NCBI GenBank assembly: GCA_003506895.1
Contig: DNXO01000020.1
Coordinates: 139,649 to 203,648 of the forward strand
DNA: 64,000 bases
Origin: Acetobacteraceae bacterium
GTDB taxonomy: Bacteria; Pseudomonadota; Alphaproteobacteria; Acetobacterales; Acetobacteraceae
Reading direction: 5' to 3'
Of this stretch, positions 8,667-17,586 are shown one piece after another (the first letter of the stretch is position 1; each line of letters starts with the position of its first letter). Both the position numbers and the translations under genes were made by a program. A model generated the notes under the pieces. The model was not told the DNA's origin. It worked only from the letters and a program-made list of their open reading frames with translations, and did not search any database.

Positions 8667-10640
8667 TTACCGTGTTGACAACAATCCGTCCGCCATGACC
8701 ACGCCCTGGCCTTCCGGCATCACAATCAGCGGATTGACCTCCGCCTCGGTTACCGCCTGGATCGCGGCCAGACGTGAGAACGCGGCGACGGCGCGGGCCA
8801 GAGCGGCAAGATCGCCCTTGGGCATGCCGCGATAGCCACGGGCCGGCGCCAAACCCTTGACTAGTCCGATCATTTCCATGGCCTCGGCCTCACTGACCGG
8901 TGCCAGACGCAGCACGACATCCCGGTAAACCTCCGCCAGGATGCCACCGGCGCCAAGGGCGACGATTGGGCCGACCAGCGGGTCCAGGCGGTAGCCCAGG
9001 ATTGCCTCGCCAACCCCCTTCACCATCGGTTGGGCGATAAAGCCGCTGATCTGGCTTCCCAGGCGGGCTGTCATGTCCGCGGCAGCGGCGCGAAGGGCCG
9101 CCGCGTCCTGGATGTTCAGCGCGACAGCCCCGGCTTCGGTCTTGTGGGCGATGGTGCTGGAGGCAGCTTTCAGGGCAACCGGATAGCGCAGGTCGGCGGG
9201 CAGGGCCGCCGGATCGATCCATCGTGCCGAATTTTCCAGCCCCAATGCCGCGAAAACCGCTCGCGCGCCCGGTTCGTCAGTCGCTTGAGCAACAAGGGCT
9301 TCCGCCGCGCCCGTGTCGCCTGTTGCCAGTTTTTGGCGCGGGGCCTGCCAGTCCAAATAGGCGCGAACCGCGTCGGCACAGGCCTCGGGCGTGCGGAACG
9401 CGGCAATACCCGCGTCGCTCAGCAGGCGCATCGCGGCATCGGCATGGGGAACGATAAAGGCGCAGATCGGGTTGCGGCCCTTCGCGGCGACGACGCCAGC
9501 GACACCCTCTTGCGGGCGGAACTGGGCGGAACTGCCGATCACGGCGATCGCCACGTCGGCGTCTTCAGCATCGCGGGCGGTGTCCAGCGCTTTGGAAACG
9601 AAGTCCTTGCTGGCGCCGGCCAGGGTCGTATCCAGCATGTGCACGGTGCCGATGCCCAGAATACCAAGCCGGTCAACGACCATCGCGCCGCCGCCGCCCG
9701 TGGTGGTGACGATGCTGACGGCGCGCTTCGGATGTCTCGGCGGGGTGCGGCCCAGCAGCAGCGGCGGCAGTTCCAGCAAAGTCTCGATCTGGTCCACCCG
9801 GACAATGCCGATCGCCCGGAAGAACGCGTCGGCAGCGGCGTCGGAGCCGGCCATGGCGCCGGTATGAGTTGTCGCCAGCTTTGCCGCAGCCTCGGAGCGT
9901 CCGAGCTTATAGGCAACAATAGGCTTGCCGACGGCGTGAGCGCGCCTTGCTGCCTCCTCGAACAACTCCGGCCGGCGGATTGTTTCCAGGAACAGCAGGA
10001 TCGCATCGGTATCGGGATCATCCACCAACAGGTTGGCGATTTCCCCGGCGGTTAGGTCCGCCTCATTCCCGGTGCCGACGATCTTGGCGAAGCCGCGGCC
10101 GCGGGCGACGGCACGGGAAGCGATCGTGCCCATCATACTGCCGGAATGGGACACCAGCGACCAACGGCCGGGCAGGATGCTCTCGGATTCCAGGACGGCG
10201 TTGACTGAACACGCAATCGACTCCGGAATGTTGATGACACCCATGGAGTTCGGGCCCAGCAGCCGGATGCCGGCTTCCCTGGCCACCGCCAGTATCCGGT
10301 CCTGCAGGGCGACGCCCTCGGGTCCGGCCTCGGCGAATCCGTCCGCCAGGACGCAGGCAACCGGGACGCCGCGGGTGGCGCAGTCCTGGATCGAGGCCTC
10401 GACGTTGCTGGTGTTCACCAGGATATAGGCGAAGTCGATCGGGCCAGGGACGTCGCGCAAGGTTGGGTAGGCTTTCTCCCCAAGGACAATGTCGGCGCGC
10501 GGGTTGACCGGGAACAGCCCGCCCTTGAACCCATGGCGCCGGAGATAAACCTGCGCTCGGGCCGTCAGCCGGTTTGCGTCGGTGGAGGCGCCGATCAAGG
10601 CGATCCGCTTCGGAGAGAACAGGGATTCGGCGAGGGTCAC
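8667..10640 (-). CDS. Acetate--CoA ligase (ADP-forming)/acyl-CoA synthetase family protein
   Basis: A 657-residue fused alpha-beta acyl-CoA synthetase (NDP-forming). Order: N-terminal CoA-binding Rossmann domain (about 8-135, IALIGAS), succinyl-CoA-ligase-like domains with the phospho-histidine region (THTGAMAGSD near residue 255) and an ATP-grasp domain (about 435-655, FIAQPMVKGVGEAILG, ALGAGGILAE). It interconverts acyl-CoA plus ADP and acid plus ATP. GTG 10640 is chosen because homology starts at TLAESLFSP; the frame further upstream is antisense low-complexity. It follows the lipoprotein gene on the same strand, 85 bases downstream. Confidence 0.85.
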   Translation of the reverse strand: MTLAESLFSPKRIALIGASTDANRLTARAQVYLRRHGFKGGLFPVNPRADIVLGEKAYPTLRDVPGPIDFAYILVNTSNVEASIQDCATRGVPVACVLADGFAEAGPEGVALQDRILAVAREAGIRLLGPNSMGVINIPESIACSVNAVLESESILPGRWSLVSHSGSMMGTIASRAVARGRGFAKIVGTGNEADLTAGEIANLLVDDPDTDAILLFLETIRRPELFEEAARRAHAVGKPIVAYKLGRSEAAAKLATTHTGAMAGSDAAADAFFRAIGIVRVDQIETLLELPPLLLGRTPPRHPKRAVSIVTTTGGGGAMVVDRLGILGIGTVHMLDTTLAGASKDFVSKALDTARDAEDADVAIAVIGSSAQFRPQEGVAGVVAAKGRNPICAFIVPHADAAMRLLSDAGIAAFRTPEACADAVRAYLDWQAPRQKLATGDTGAAEALVAQATDEPGARAVFAALGLENSARWIDPAALPADLRYPVALKAASSTIAHKTEAGAVALNIQDAAALRAAAADMTARLGSQISGFIAQPMVKGVGEAILGYRLDPLVGPIVALGAGGILAEVYRDVVLRLAPVSEAEAMEMIGLVKGLAPARGYRGMPKGDLAALARAVAAFSRLAAIQAVTEAEVNPLIVMPEGQGVVMADGLLSTR

Positions 10641-10725
10641 GCGGTGATGTTCCTGGGTTGGTTGAACCGGCGGCCCGATCCCGCCATGGCCGGGATTCGG
10701 GTCGTCCGGCTCCTCCGGCTGAAAA

Positions 10726-11037
10726 CTAGGACATCCAGTGCGGCGGCTGCCACGTCCAGCCGGCTTCGGTCTTCGACCACCAGCCCGGCATCCACAGGTT
10801 CCCATGGCCGGCGGCGGGAACATACTGACCCTTCGCCCACACATAGCCGCTGCCATTCCAGTCCCAGTATCCGGGTTGCCACATCAACGCCTCGGCGGTG
10901 ACCGGGGGCTTGGGTATGGTTTCAGAGATCAGCGGCGGAACCGGTGGGAACGGATCCGCGTCGGAAGTCTTCTTTTCGGCGCAACCGGCCAACAGGCCGG
11001 CGGCCAGAAGGGCGGCCAGCGCGAAATGTTTGCTCAT
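10726..11037 (-). CDS. Small YxWxxW-motif lipoprotein
   Basis: A 103-residue exported lipoprotein. The signal ends in the lipobox LLAGC (Cys about residue 19). The mature chain is Pro-rich (DPFPPVPP) followed by aromatic repeats of the type WQPGYWDW, MPGWWS and WQPPHW, as in the YXWGXW-repeat family of proteobacteria. Start ATG 11037 opens the signal peptide; a frame to 11082 adds 15 unrelated residues. It sits between ispDF and the acyl-CoA synthetase on the same strand. The function of the repeat family is unknown; an envelope role is likely. Confidence 0.75.
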   Translation of the reverse strand: MSKHFALAALLAAGLLAGCAEKKTSDADPFPPVPPLISETIPKPPVTAEALMWQPGYWDWNGSGYVWAKGQYVPAAGHGNLWMPGWWSKTEAGWTWQPPHWMS

Positions 11038-11060
11038 GACTTTACGTTCTCCGGCAACAA

Positions 11061-12194
11061 CTATTCTGGAACCAGTACGCATACCACGGCCTGGGCGGCA
11101 ATGCCCTCACCACGTCCGGTGAAGCCCAATCTTTCCGTCGTGGTGGCTTTGACGGAGATCCGCCCGGTATCGACGCCCAGCAGGCCGGCCAGACGCGCGA
11201 TCATCGCGGGCGCATGCGGCGTGATCTTGGGGCGCTCGCAGATCAGGGTGACGTCGGCGTTGGCCAGGCGGCCGCCGCGGGCAGCGATCCGTTCCGCCGC
11301 ATGGACCAGGAAGCGGGCGCTGTCGGCATCCTTCCAGGTCGCTTCGGACGGGGGGAAGTGGCGGCCGATATCGCCCTCGGCCAGCGCGCCATAGATCGCG
11401 TCGCATAGCGCGTGGATGCCGACATCGGCGTCGGAGTGGCCGGCAAGGCCCTGGTCGTGCGGAACCTGGACGCCGCAGAGGAAAAGCGGGCGCCCGGCCT
11501 CGAACACATGGACGTCAAAGCCGGTGCCGACGCGCGGGATCAACGGCGTGCTCATGATTCGCTCCAACCGGATCAGGTCTTCCGGGTAGGTGAGTTTGAT
11601 ATTGTCGTCCGATCCGGGCACGATTTCGACGGTTTGCCCGGATGCTTCCAGTAACGAGGCGTCGTCGGTCGCGCCGGTCAGGCCCGATCTGTGTGCCGCG
11701 AGCAGGGCAGCGAAGCGGAACGCCTGCGGCGTTTGGGCGCGGAACAACCCGGTGCGGGAGACGGTGTCGGTTATGATTCCGCGGTCCACCCGCTTCAGGG
11801 TGTCGGCGACCGGCGCACCCGGGATGGCGCCGGGGGATTCGCGCAACGCGGCGATCAGGGCAGGCACGGTGCCCGCGGGGATCACCGGGCGGGCGGCGTC
11901 GTGGACCAGAACGACGTCTGGTGCGTACGGCGCCAGCGCTTCCAGGCCGGCGCGGACACTGTCCTGGCGGGTGGCGCCGCCCGGAACCGTTGGCAGCAGG
12001 CCGTTCACGCCAGCAAGCGCGTGTTCGATCGATTCCGCTTCGCCCACGGGTTGCAGAAGGGAAACGTGCGCGGCCAGTGCCTCCGCGGCGTGGCGGATCA
12101 CTTGTTTGCCGGCGATCGTCAGGAACTGCTTTGGCATCTCGGCACCGAAGCGGGTGCCGGAACCGGCGGCGACAAGGATGGCTGCGATGCGCAT
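11061..12194 (-). CDS. ispDF: Bifunctional MEP-pathway enzyme IspD/IspF
   Basis: A 377-residue fusion giving two steps of isoprenoid precursor synthesis: CDP-ME formation (IspD, about 1-222) and 2C-methyl-erythritol 2,4-cyclodiphosphate synthesis (IspF, about 223-377). IspD shows the nucleotide loop AAGSGTRFG with K in MPKQFL. IspF shows the zinc motif FDVH, the second histidine in GHSDADV, and the CDP loop TTERLGFTG. The fusion is typical of alphaproteobacteria. ATG 12194 starts right at the IspD fold. It follows hpnL by 47 bases on the same strand, so isoprenoid supply and a hopanoid gene are probably co-transcribed. Confidence 0.95.
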   Translation of the reverse strand: MRIAAILVAAGSGTRFGAEMPKQFLTIAGKQVIRHAAEALAAHVSLLQPVGEAESIEHALAGVNGLLPTVPGGATRQDSVRAGLEALAPYAPDVVLVHDAARPVIPAGTVPALIAALRESPGAIPGAPVADTLKRVDRGIITDTVSRTGLFRAQTPQAFRFAALLAAHRSGLTGATDDASLLEASGQTVEIVPGSDDNIKLTYPEDLIRLERIMSTPLIPRVGTGFDVHVFEAGRPLFLCGVQVPHDQGLAGHSDADVGIHALCDAIYGALAEGDIGRHFPPSEATWKDADSARFLVHAAERIAARGGRLANADVTLICERPKITPHAPAMIARLAGLLGVDTGRISVKATTTERLGFTGRGEGIAAQAVVCVLVPE

Positions 12195-12241
12195 GGGCGG
12201 AGAGATGCCGTTGTGCGGCCGTTCCGTCAATGTGGGCGTGG

Positions 12242-13228
12242 TTATCCTGCTCTGCTCGCCTGCCGCCGCGCCCGCAACCGGCGCATTTCCACGAACTGCC
12301 AGATCAGCAGGATCGGCACGCCGACGGCGATATCCCGGCCCCGGCGAACCAGTGACACGCCCAGAGACAGCTCCGGCGGAACGCCGAAGATCGCGCCCAG
12401 ACCAGCGTAGCCAGCCTCTTGCACGCCGGCATTCACCGGGACCAGAAAGGCGACAGCGGCTGCGGCGCTCAACAGGGCCTCGATCGCCAGGGCGTCGTCG
12501 AAGTCGATCGGCACACCCAGTGCGTGGTAGGCGATCCAGCCCGCCATGCCGGTACTGATCCAGCCCAGGAGGTGGATCAGGAAGCTGAGTGTGAGCTTGC
12601 CGGTATGTCCGTAAATCAGCCCGAGCTCAGCTTGCAGGACCTCCACCCGTTCCTGGGCGTCGGCGAACCAGTTGCCCGCGATGCGCCGCCCGAGTTTCGC
12701 GAACAGGGTGGGGGCGCCTTTTTGCGCCCAGACGAAACCGAAGCAGGCCAGAACCGCCAAGCCGATTCCGACCTCTACCGGCACTGCCAATCCGGACCCG
12801 GGGGCCCGGGCGAGGAGGATCCCCAGGCCGATGCAGGCGAAGGCGATTTGGGCGAGGAACTCGGCCGTTACGTCGACAACGGTGGAGGCGGTGGCGGTGT
12901 GCCATTCCACCCCGTGTAGGGTCACGGCCCGAGCACCGAACACGAAGGCGCCGACCTGGGAAAATGGCAGACAGTTGGCGGAGGCATCGCGCACCATCCG
13001 GCCCCAGATCATTAGCCAGGGGCGGCGCATGACGTTCTTCGGCGTGATCACATCCCAGGCGAATCCCACGATGACGAACACCACGATCTGCCAGCCGGCA
13101 ATGAGCAAGAACTCCCGCCAGCCGATCCGGCTGACGGCGGCGACGATGTTGTCGAAGCCGTAATACGACACCAGCAGGACCGCGATCAGCAGGCCGAGGA
13201 GGGCAAGAAGATAAGAGAGGCGCTTCAT
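12242..13228 (-). CDS. hpnL: Hopanoid-associated membrane protein HpnL (lysylphosphatidylglycerol synthase TM-domain family)
   Basis: A 328-residue polytopic membrane protein with about eight hydrophobic segments. It belongs to the flippase-like domain family of the LPG synthase TM region. Typical pieces are LPFSQVGAFVFGARA and FLVPVNAGVQEAGYAG, the conserved polar membrane motifs of HpnL. ATG 13228 is preferred to a GTG at 13246. It is divergent from hpnA (169 bases) and upstream of ispDF. HpnL is linked to hopanoid production or transport in proteobacteria, with no settled biochemical role. Confidence 0.85.
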   Translation of the reverse strand: MKRLSYLLALLGLLIAVLLVSYYGFDNIVAAVSRIGWREFLLIAGWQIVVFVIVGFAWDVITPKNVMRRPWLMIWGRMVRDASANCLPFSQVGAFVFGARAVTLHGVEWHTATASTVVDVTAEFLAQIAFACIGLGILLARAPGSGLAVPVEVGIGLAVLACFGFVWAQKGAPTLFAKLGRRIAGNWFADAQERVEVLQAELGLIYGHTGKLTLSFLIHLLGWISTGMAGWIAYHALGVPIDFDDALAIEALLSAAAAVAFLVPVNAGVQEAGYAGLGAIFGVPPELSLGVSLVRRGRDIAVGVPILLIWQFVEMRRLRARRQASRAG

Positions 13229-13397
13229 GATTGTGGGCTTCTGCACTGGTGACGGGTTCGGAGCAACCTCCGTGGTATCGGGACGTGCTGTTCGGCGCCA
13301 TCATAACCACGACAGGGCATGGCGGCTGCGTGGTGCAACCCCGTTTCAACCGCTCCGTGCATCGTCTATGACGCACCGATCGAGGGATGGAGTAACG

Positions 13398-14390
13398 ATG
13401 ACCACGCTTGTCACAGGGGCAACGGGATTTGTTGGATCCGCCGTCGCACGGGTGCTGGCGGCACGCGGGCATGAACTGCGGCTGTTGACACGCGCGTCCA
13501 GCGACCGGCGTAACCTGGCTGGGTTGGATGCCGAGGTTGTCTCGGGCGACCTGACGGATGTGCCATCGTTGAAAAGGGCCGCGGCGGGCTGCCGGTATGT
13601 GGTGCATGTCGCGGCCGACTACCGGGTTTGGGTACCCGATCCCGATGCCATGCTGCGGGCGAACGTCGATGGGGCGCTGGCGATGGTCCGGGCGGCGGCC
13701 GAGGCCGGGGCCGAACGGATCGTTCATTGTAGTTCCGTGGCGGCCTTGGGACAGATCGGCGACGGCACACCGGCCGACGAGGACACCCCCACCAACCAAG
13801 CCGATTTCGTGGGGATCTATAAACGTTCGAAATATCTGGCAGAGAAAGCGGTGCTCGACCTGGCCAGGAGCGACTCATTGCCGGTGGTGGTGGTCAATCC
13901 CGCGGCTCCGGTCGGGCCGCGTGACATCAAGCCGACACCGACGGGCAAGATGATCCTGGATGCCGCTGCCGGACGCATGCCGGCCTATATCGATACCGGA
14001 TTGAACATCGTGCATGTGGACGATGTCGCCGAGGGGCATGTGCTTGCGCTGGAAAAGGGCCGGATCGGCCAGCGCTATGTGCTGGGCGGCGAGAACATGT
14101 CGCTGAAGGATATCCTGGGACTTGTGGCTGATGTCGTGCATCGCCGCCCGCCGTTTATCCGCCTGCCCGAGGCTGTTGTCTGGCCCGCGGCGTTCCTTAT
14201 GGAAAAGCTGGCGGGTGTCACCGGGATCGCGCCAATGATGACCCGCGATCACTTGAAGATGGCGCGTAAGAAGATGTTCTATTCGTCGGCCAAGGCGATG
14301 TCCGAACTCGGTTACAGCCCGCGGCCGGTTAGACTGGCGGTCGAGGATGCCGTGGCCTGGTTCAGAAGCAATGGAATGTTGCGCGAATGA
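13398..14390 (+). CDS. hpnA: Hopanoid-associated sugar epimerase HpnA
   Basis: A 330-residue extended short-chain dehydrogenase/NAD-dependent epimerase. It has the NAD loop TGATGFVGSAVA at the N-terminus, the catalytic Y-x-x-x-K as YKRSKYLAE, and a downstream NPAAPVGPRD segment typical of HpnA. ATG 13398 lies 5 bases after GGAG; an in-frame ATG at 13368 would add ten residues. It is the first gene of a tightly coupled operon; its stop overlaps hpnB as ATGA (14387-14390). HpnA accompanies hopanoid synthesis and may act on side-chain sugars. Confidence 0.92.
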   Translation: MTTLVTGATGFVGSAVARVLAARGHELRLLTRASSDRRNLAGLDAEVVSGDLTDVPSLKRAAAGCRYVVHVAADYRVWVPDPDAMLRANVDGALAMVRAAAEAGAERIVHCSSVAALGQIGDGTPADEDTPTNQADFVGIYKRSKYLAEKAVLDLARSDSLPVVVVNPAAPVGPRDIKPTPTGKMILDAAAGRMPAYIDTGLNIVHVDDVAEGHVLALEKGRIGQRYVLGGENMSLKDILGLVADVVHRRPPFIRLPEAVVWPAAFLMEKLAGVTGIAPMMTRDHLKMARKKMFYSSAKAMSELGYSPRPVRLAVEDAVAWFRSNGMLRE

Positions 14391-15499
14391 CCTTCCTGGC
14401 GGTTCTGTCCGTGTTGATCTGGCTCTATCTGCTTTTCGCCCACGGCAAGTTCTGGCAGGCCGGGCCGGTGCTGCCGGTGACCTACCCTGCCGCCACGCCC
14501 CCGGTTGCGATCGTCGTGCCGGCCCGCGATGAAGCCCCAATGATCGAGGCGACGCTGCGATCGTTGCTGGCGCAGGACTATGGTGGCCCGCTTCGGGTGA
14601 TCCTGACGGACGACAATAGCACCGACGGCACCGGCGACATCGCGCGTGCGATCGGCGATTCGCGGTTGACGGTGATCGTTGGCGCGCCCCGGCCAGCCGG
14701 CTGGAGCGGTAAGCTTTGGGCGGTCTCGCAAGGGGTGGCGGAGGCAGGCGATGCCGAGTTGGTCCTCCTGACCGACGCCGATATCGTTCACGATCCGGCG
14801 CATGTATCATCGCTCGTTTCGCGAATCGAGCGGTTTAATCTTGATATGGTTTCGGAAATGGTCAGACTTGCCTGCGATAGCTGGGCGGAGCGGGCGCTTG
14901 TTCCAGCCTTCGTTTTCTTCTTTCAGTTGCTTTATCCCTTTGCATGGGTCAACGACGGGCTGAAAGCCACGGCCGCGGCGGCCGGTGGGACGATTTTGAT
15001 CAGGCAGCGGGCCTTGCGACGGATAGGCGGTATTGAAAGCGTGAGAGGGGCTTTGATTGACGATGTCGCCTTGGCCGCGGCGGTCAAGAAAGGCGGACGG
15101 ATCTGGCTTGGTCATTCCGACCTCGCCCGGTCGGTGCGGCCCTATCCGTCAGTGGCCGATATCTGGCGCATGATTGCGCGGACCGCCTTTGTGCAGCTTC
15201 GTTACTCCTTTGCCTTGCTGGTGGCGACCACGTTCGGGATGGCGTTGGTCTGGCTGCTGCCGCCGGCGATGGCGCTGTTCGGACACGGCATGGTGTTCTG
15301 GTGCGGCGTGGCCGGCTGGCTGATGCTGGCAGGGTCTTATATGCCCACATTAGGTCGGTTCGGGCGCTCTTGGTTATGGGCCCCGGTCCTGCCATTGATC
15401 GCCACCTTCTATTTGGCGGCTACGATCGGGTCGGCAGCCAATCACTATCTGGGCCGGGGGGTGGCCTGGAAAGGCAGAGCCTATCAAGGAGCCGGCTGA
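14387..15499 (+). CDS. hpnB: Hopanoid-associated glycosyltransferase HpnB
   Basis: A 370-residue membrane-anchored family 2 glycosyltransferase. It has an N-terminal helix (TFLAVLSVLIWLYLL), a GT-A domain from about residue 40 with VPARDEAP, a metal-binding DxD at TDADIVHD (about 130), an acceptor region LIDDVALA, and three C-terminal membrane helices. Its start overlaps hpnA (ATGA) and its stop overlaps hpnC (TGATG). In hopanoid clusters HpnB is thought to glycosylate bacteriohopanetetrol or precursors; that is family knowledge, not seen here. Confidence 0.9.
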   Translation: MTFLAVLSVLIWLYLLFAHGKFWQAGPVLPVTYPAATPPVAIVVPARDEAPMIEATLRSLLAQDYGGPLRVILTDDNSTDGTGDIARAIGDSRLTVIVGAPRPAGWSGKLWAVSQGVAEAGDAELVLLTDADIVHDPAHVSSLVSRIERFNLDMVSEMVRLACDSWAERALVPAFVFFFQLLYPFAWVNDGLKATAAAAGGTILIRQRALRRIGGIESVRGALIDDVALAAAVKKGGRIWLGHSDLARSVRPYPSVADIWRMIARTAFVQLRYSFALLVATTFGMALVWLLPPAMALFGHGMVFWCGVAGWLMLAGSYMPTLGRFGRSWLWAPVLPLIATFYLAATIGSAANHYLGRGVAWKGRAYQGAG

Positions 15500-16341
15500 T
15501 GAGTGACACGGTGCTTGATAATGTAGAGACCTGGTCGGGCAAGGGCCGCGGGGATGAAAACTTCCCCGTGGGATCCAAACTGATCGCCGCCAAATTCCGC
15601 GATCCGATTCACCGCTACTACACGTTCGCGCGCAATGCTGACGACGTCGCCGATTCGCCGACGCTTTCTCCCAGGGACAAGCTGATGCGACTTGGGGTGA
15701 TGGAGGATGTGCTGCTGGGGCGCCGCTCCACCGGATCGCCGAGCGCGTTGGCGTTGCGAGAGAGCCTGGCGAAGACCGGCGTGACGCCGAAGCATGCCAC
15801 GGACCTGCTTGTTGCGTTTCGGCAGGATGCGGTGAAATCGCGCTACGCAACGATCGATGAGCTTTACAGCTACTGTCACTACTCTGCCGTGCCAGTCGGG
15901 CGTTACGTGCTGGATCTGCATGGCGAGAACCACACGTGCTATTCGCCATCGGATGCACTGTGCACGTCGTTGCAAATCCTGAACCATATCCAGGACTGCG
16001 TGAAGGATCTAAAAGAGCTTGACCGCTGCTATCTGCCGCAGGCGGTGCTGGACCATTTCGGCGCGACTGTGGATGATCTGCGGCGGCCGGCGGAAACCCC
16101 GGCGATGCGGCGGGTCTTCGTCACCTTGCTGGATCGGGTTGACCGCATGAACCACGCGGCGTCCGAATTGCCCGAAATTGTCCGCAACAGGCGTCTTCGT
16201 ATCGAAATCGGTATCATACACGGACTTTCCCAAAGATTGGCTCGGCGTCTCGTCTATAACGATCCAATCTCGACGCGGGTGAAGCTGCGTAAAAGCGATG
16301 CGGTGATCGCCATACTTAAATCGGCGTATTACCTGGTATGA
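15499..16341 (+). CDS. hpnC: Squalene-synthase-like protein HpnC
   Basis: A 280-residue all-helical trans-isoprenyl diphosphate synthase-type protein of the squalene/phytoene synthase family. The first aspartate motif appears as NADDVAD, and the second as HIQDCVKDLKELDRCYLP. In hopanoid bacteria HpnC, HpnD and HpnE convert farnesyl diphosphate to squalene through presqualene diphosphate and hydroxysqualene; HpnC performs the second step. ATG 15499 overlaps the hpnB stop. A longer reading from 15301 would be antisense-like sequence inside hpnB. The stop overlaps hpnD (ATGA). Confidence 0.92.
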   Translation: MSDTVLDNVETWSGKGRGDENFPVGSKLIAAKFRDPIHRYYTFARNADDVADSPTLSPRDKLMRLGVMEDVLLGRRSTGSPSALALRESLAKTGVTPKHATDLLVAFRQDAVKSRYATIDELYSYCHYSAVPVGRYVLDLHGENHTCYSPSDALCTSLQILNHIQDCVKDLKELDRCYLPQAVLDHFGATVDDLRRPAETPAMRRVFVTLLDRVDRMNHAASELPEIVRNRRLRIEIGIIHGLSQRLARRLVYNDPISTRVKLRKSDAVIAILKSAYYLV

Positions 16342-17201
16342 GGCGCTCGGCCACGCCGCTTGGCGCTGCCCCGGCCGACCTGGACGCGGTCGAAACGATC
16401 GTGCGCGCGGCGGGCACTTCTTTCTACCATGGCATGCGCGTGCTGCCGCCCGACCGGCGGCATGCGATGTATGCAATTTACGCTTTTTGCCGAATTGTCG
16501 ACGATATCGCCGATGAGGCAGGATCGTTGCCGGAGAAACGCCAAGGTCTGGCTGCGTGGCGAAGTAATATCGCCGAGCTTTACCACGGCGGTACCGAAGG
16601 GCCGGTCACGCGGGTACTGGCGCTGGCAATAGAAAAATTCCAGTTGCGGCAAGCGGATTTCATCGCCGTCATCGACGGCATGGAAACCGATGCCGAAACG
16701 GTGGTCGTTGCGCCACCGATGGCGGAACTCGATCTTTATTGCGATCGTGTTGCATCCGCGGTGGGGCGTTTGTCTGTCCGGACGTTTGGCGATGCCTCGC
16801 CGGCCGCCGACGATGTCGCTCACGCGTTGGGGCGGGCCTTGCAACTGACGAATATCCTGCGTGACATCAAGGAAGACGCGGATCGGGGACGTATCTATCT
16901 GCCTGCGGAATATCTGCATGAAGCCGGTGTCCCCGCCGATCCGGTCGCGATCCTTACGGCGCCAGGGCTGCCCACGGTATGCGATCGGCTGGCAGTGCTG
17001 GCACATCGTTATTTCCGCGATGCGGCCAATTCCATGGATCGCTGCGACCGAACCGCCATGAAGCCGGCCCGTCTGATGGGGGCGACCTATGACGCGATCC
17101 TGACGGTTCTGGAACGTCGGGGGTGGAATCGGCTGGAGGAGCGGGTCAGCCTCCCAAAGTGGAAAAAATTGTGGCTGGCATGCCGCTATGGGTTGTTTTA
17201 A
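16338..17201 (+). CDS. hpnD: Presqualene diphosphate synthase HpnD
   Basis: A 287-residue squalene/phytoene synthase-family enzyme making presqualene diphosphate from two farnesyl diphosphates. The two Mg-binding motifs are clear: RIVDDIADE near residue 55 and NILRDIKEDADRGRIYLP near residue 178. SFYHGMRVLP-type N-terminal sequence is typical of the family. It is the last gene of the hpnABCD run. The usual hpnE oxidase and shc cyclase do not follow and must lie elsewhere, since a small exported protein and an unrelated convergent operon come next. Confidence 0.93.
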   Translation: MRRSATPLGAAPADLDAVETIVRAAGTSFYHGMRVLPPDRRHAMYAIYAFCRIVDDIADEAGSLPEKRQGLAAWRSNIAELYHGGTEGPVTRVLALAIEKFQLRQADFIAVIDGMETDAETVVVAPPMAELDLYCDRVASAVGRLSVRTFGDASPAADDVAHALGRALQLTNILRDIKEDADRGRIYLPAEYLHEAGVPADPVAILTAPGLPTVCDRLAVLAHRYFRDAANSMDRCDRTAMKPARLMGATYDAILTVLERRGWNRLEERVSLPKWKKLWLACRYGLF

Positions 17202-17233
17202 CGCAGCAGTCGTGCAAGCGGGCTTGAATTAAC

Positions 17234-17263
17234 TTGATTTTAATCGCCTGACCGATGCATAAT
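17234..17263 (+). promoter_or_regulatory. Candidate sigma70 promoter before the small exported peptide gene
   Basis: TTGATT at 17234-17239 and CATAAT at 17258-17263 are separated by 18 bases in an AT-rich patch between hpnD and the small gene starting at 17346. Spacing and both hexamers fit a sigma70 promoter. The assignment is by eye. Confidence 0.4.
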
Positions 17264-17345
17264 GTTGTCAGTCGATTAGGGCACGACCTTCGCCCCGACT
17301 GTTAACCCGTTGCTGCCCTCTCACCCCACCCCGGAGCATACGCTC

Positions 17346-17528
17346 GTGATTACCTCCATCAAGCGCCTGATCGCCGGCCTGGCTTTCGTCCTGCCGGTTG
17401 CCGCCCTGGTTACGTCCCCGGTCATGGCCGCGAGCCAGACGAAGGCGAAACATCATCATGCGTCGGTCCACAAGGCCAGCACGCACAAGTCCCACGCCAA
17501 GAAGGCCGCCGCGCCGGCCGCCAGCTAG
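17346..17528 (+). CDS. Small exported His/Lys/Ala-rich peptide
   Basis: A 60-residue protein starting at GTG 17346. It has a Sec signal (ITSIKRLIAGLAFVLPVAAL, ending SPVMAA) and a mature part of about 35 residues that is almost entirely His, Lys, Ala, Ser and Thr (KHHHASVHKAST, then SHAKKAAAPAAS). No stable fold is expected. A candidate promoter lies upstream and a strong hairpin terminator directly downstream, so it is an independent unit. Similar His/Lys-rich exported peptides exist in alphaproteobacteria and might bind metal or polyanions; I do not know a function. Confidence 0.6.
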   Translation: MITSIKRLIAGLAFVLPVAALVTSPVMAASQTKAKHHHASVHKASTHKSHAKKAAAPAAS

Positions 17529-17550
17529 GCGTTCGCCGCTATTGACTTCA

Positions 17551-17586
17551 CGCCCCCTCCGCGCTGGCGGCAGGGGGCGTTTTTAT
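17551..17586 (+). terminator. Rho-independent terminator
   Basis: The stem CGCCCCCT (17551-17558) pairs with AGGGGGCG (17572-17579), followed by TTTTTAT from 17580. It lies 22 bases after the small exported peptide gene and overlaps the end of the convergent hydrogenase-like operon. Confidence 0.8.
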
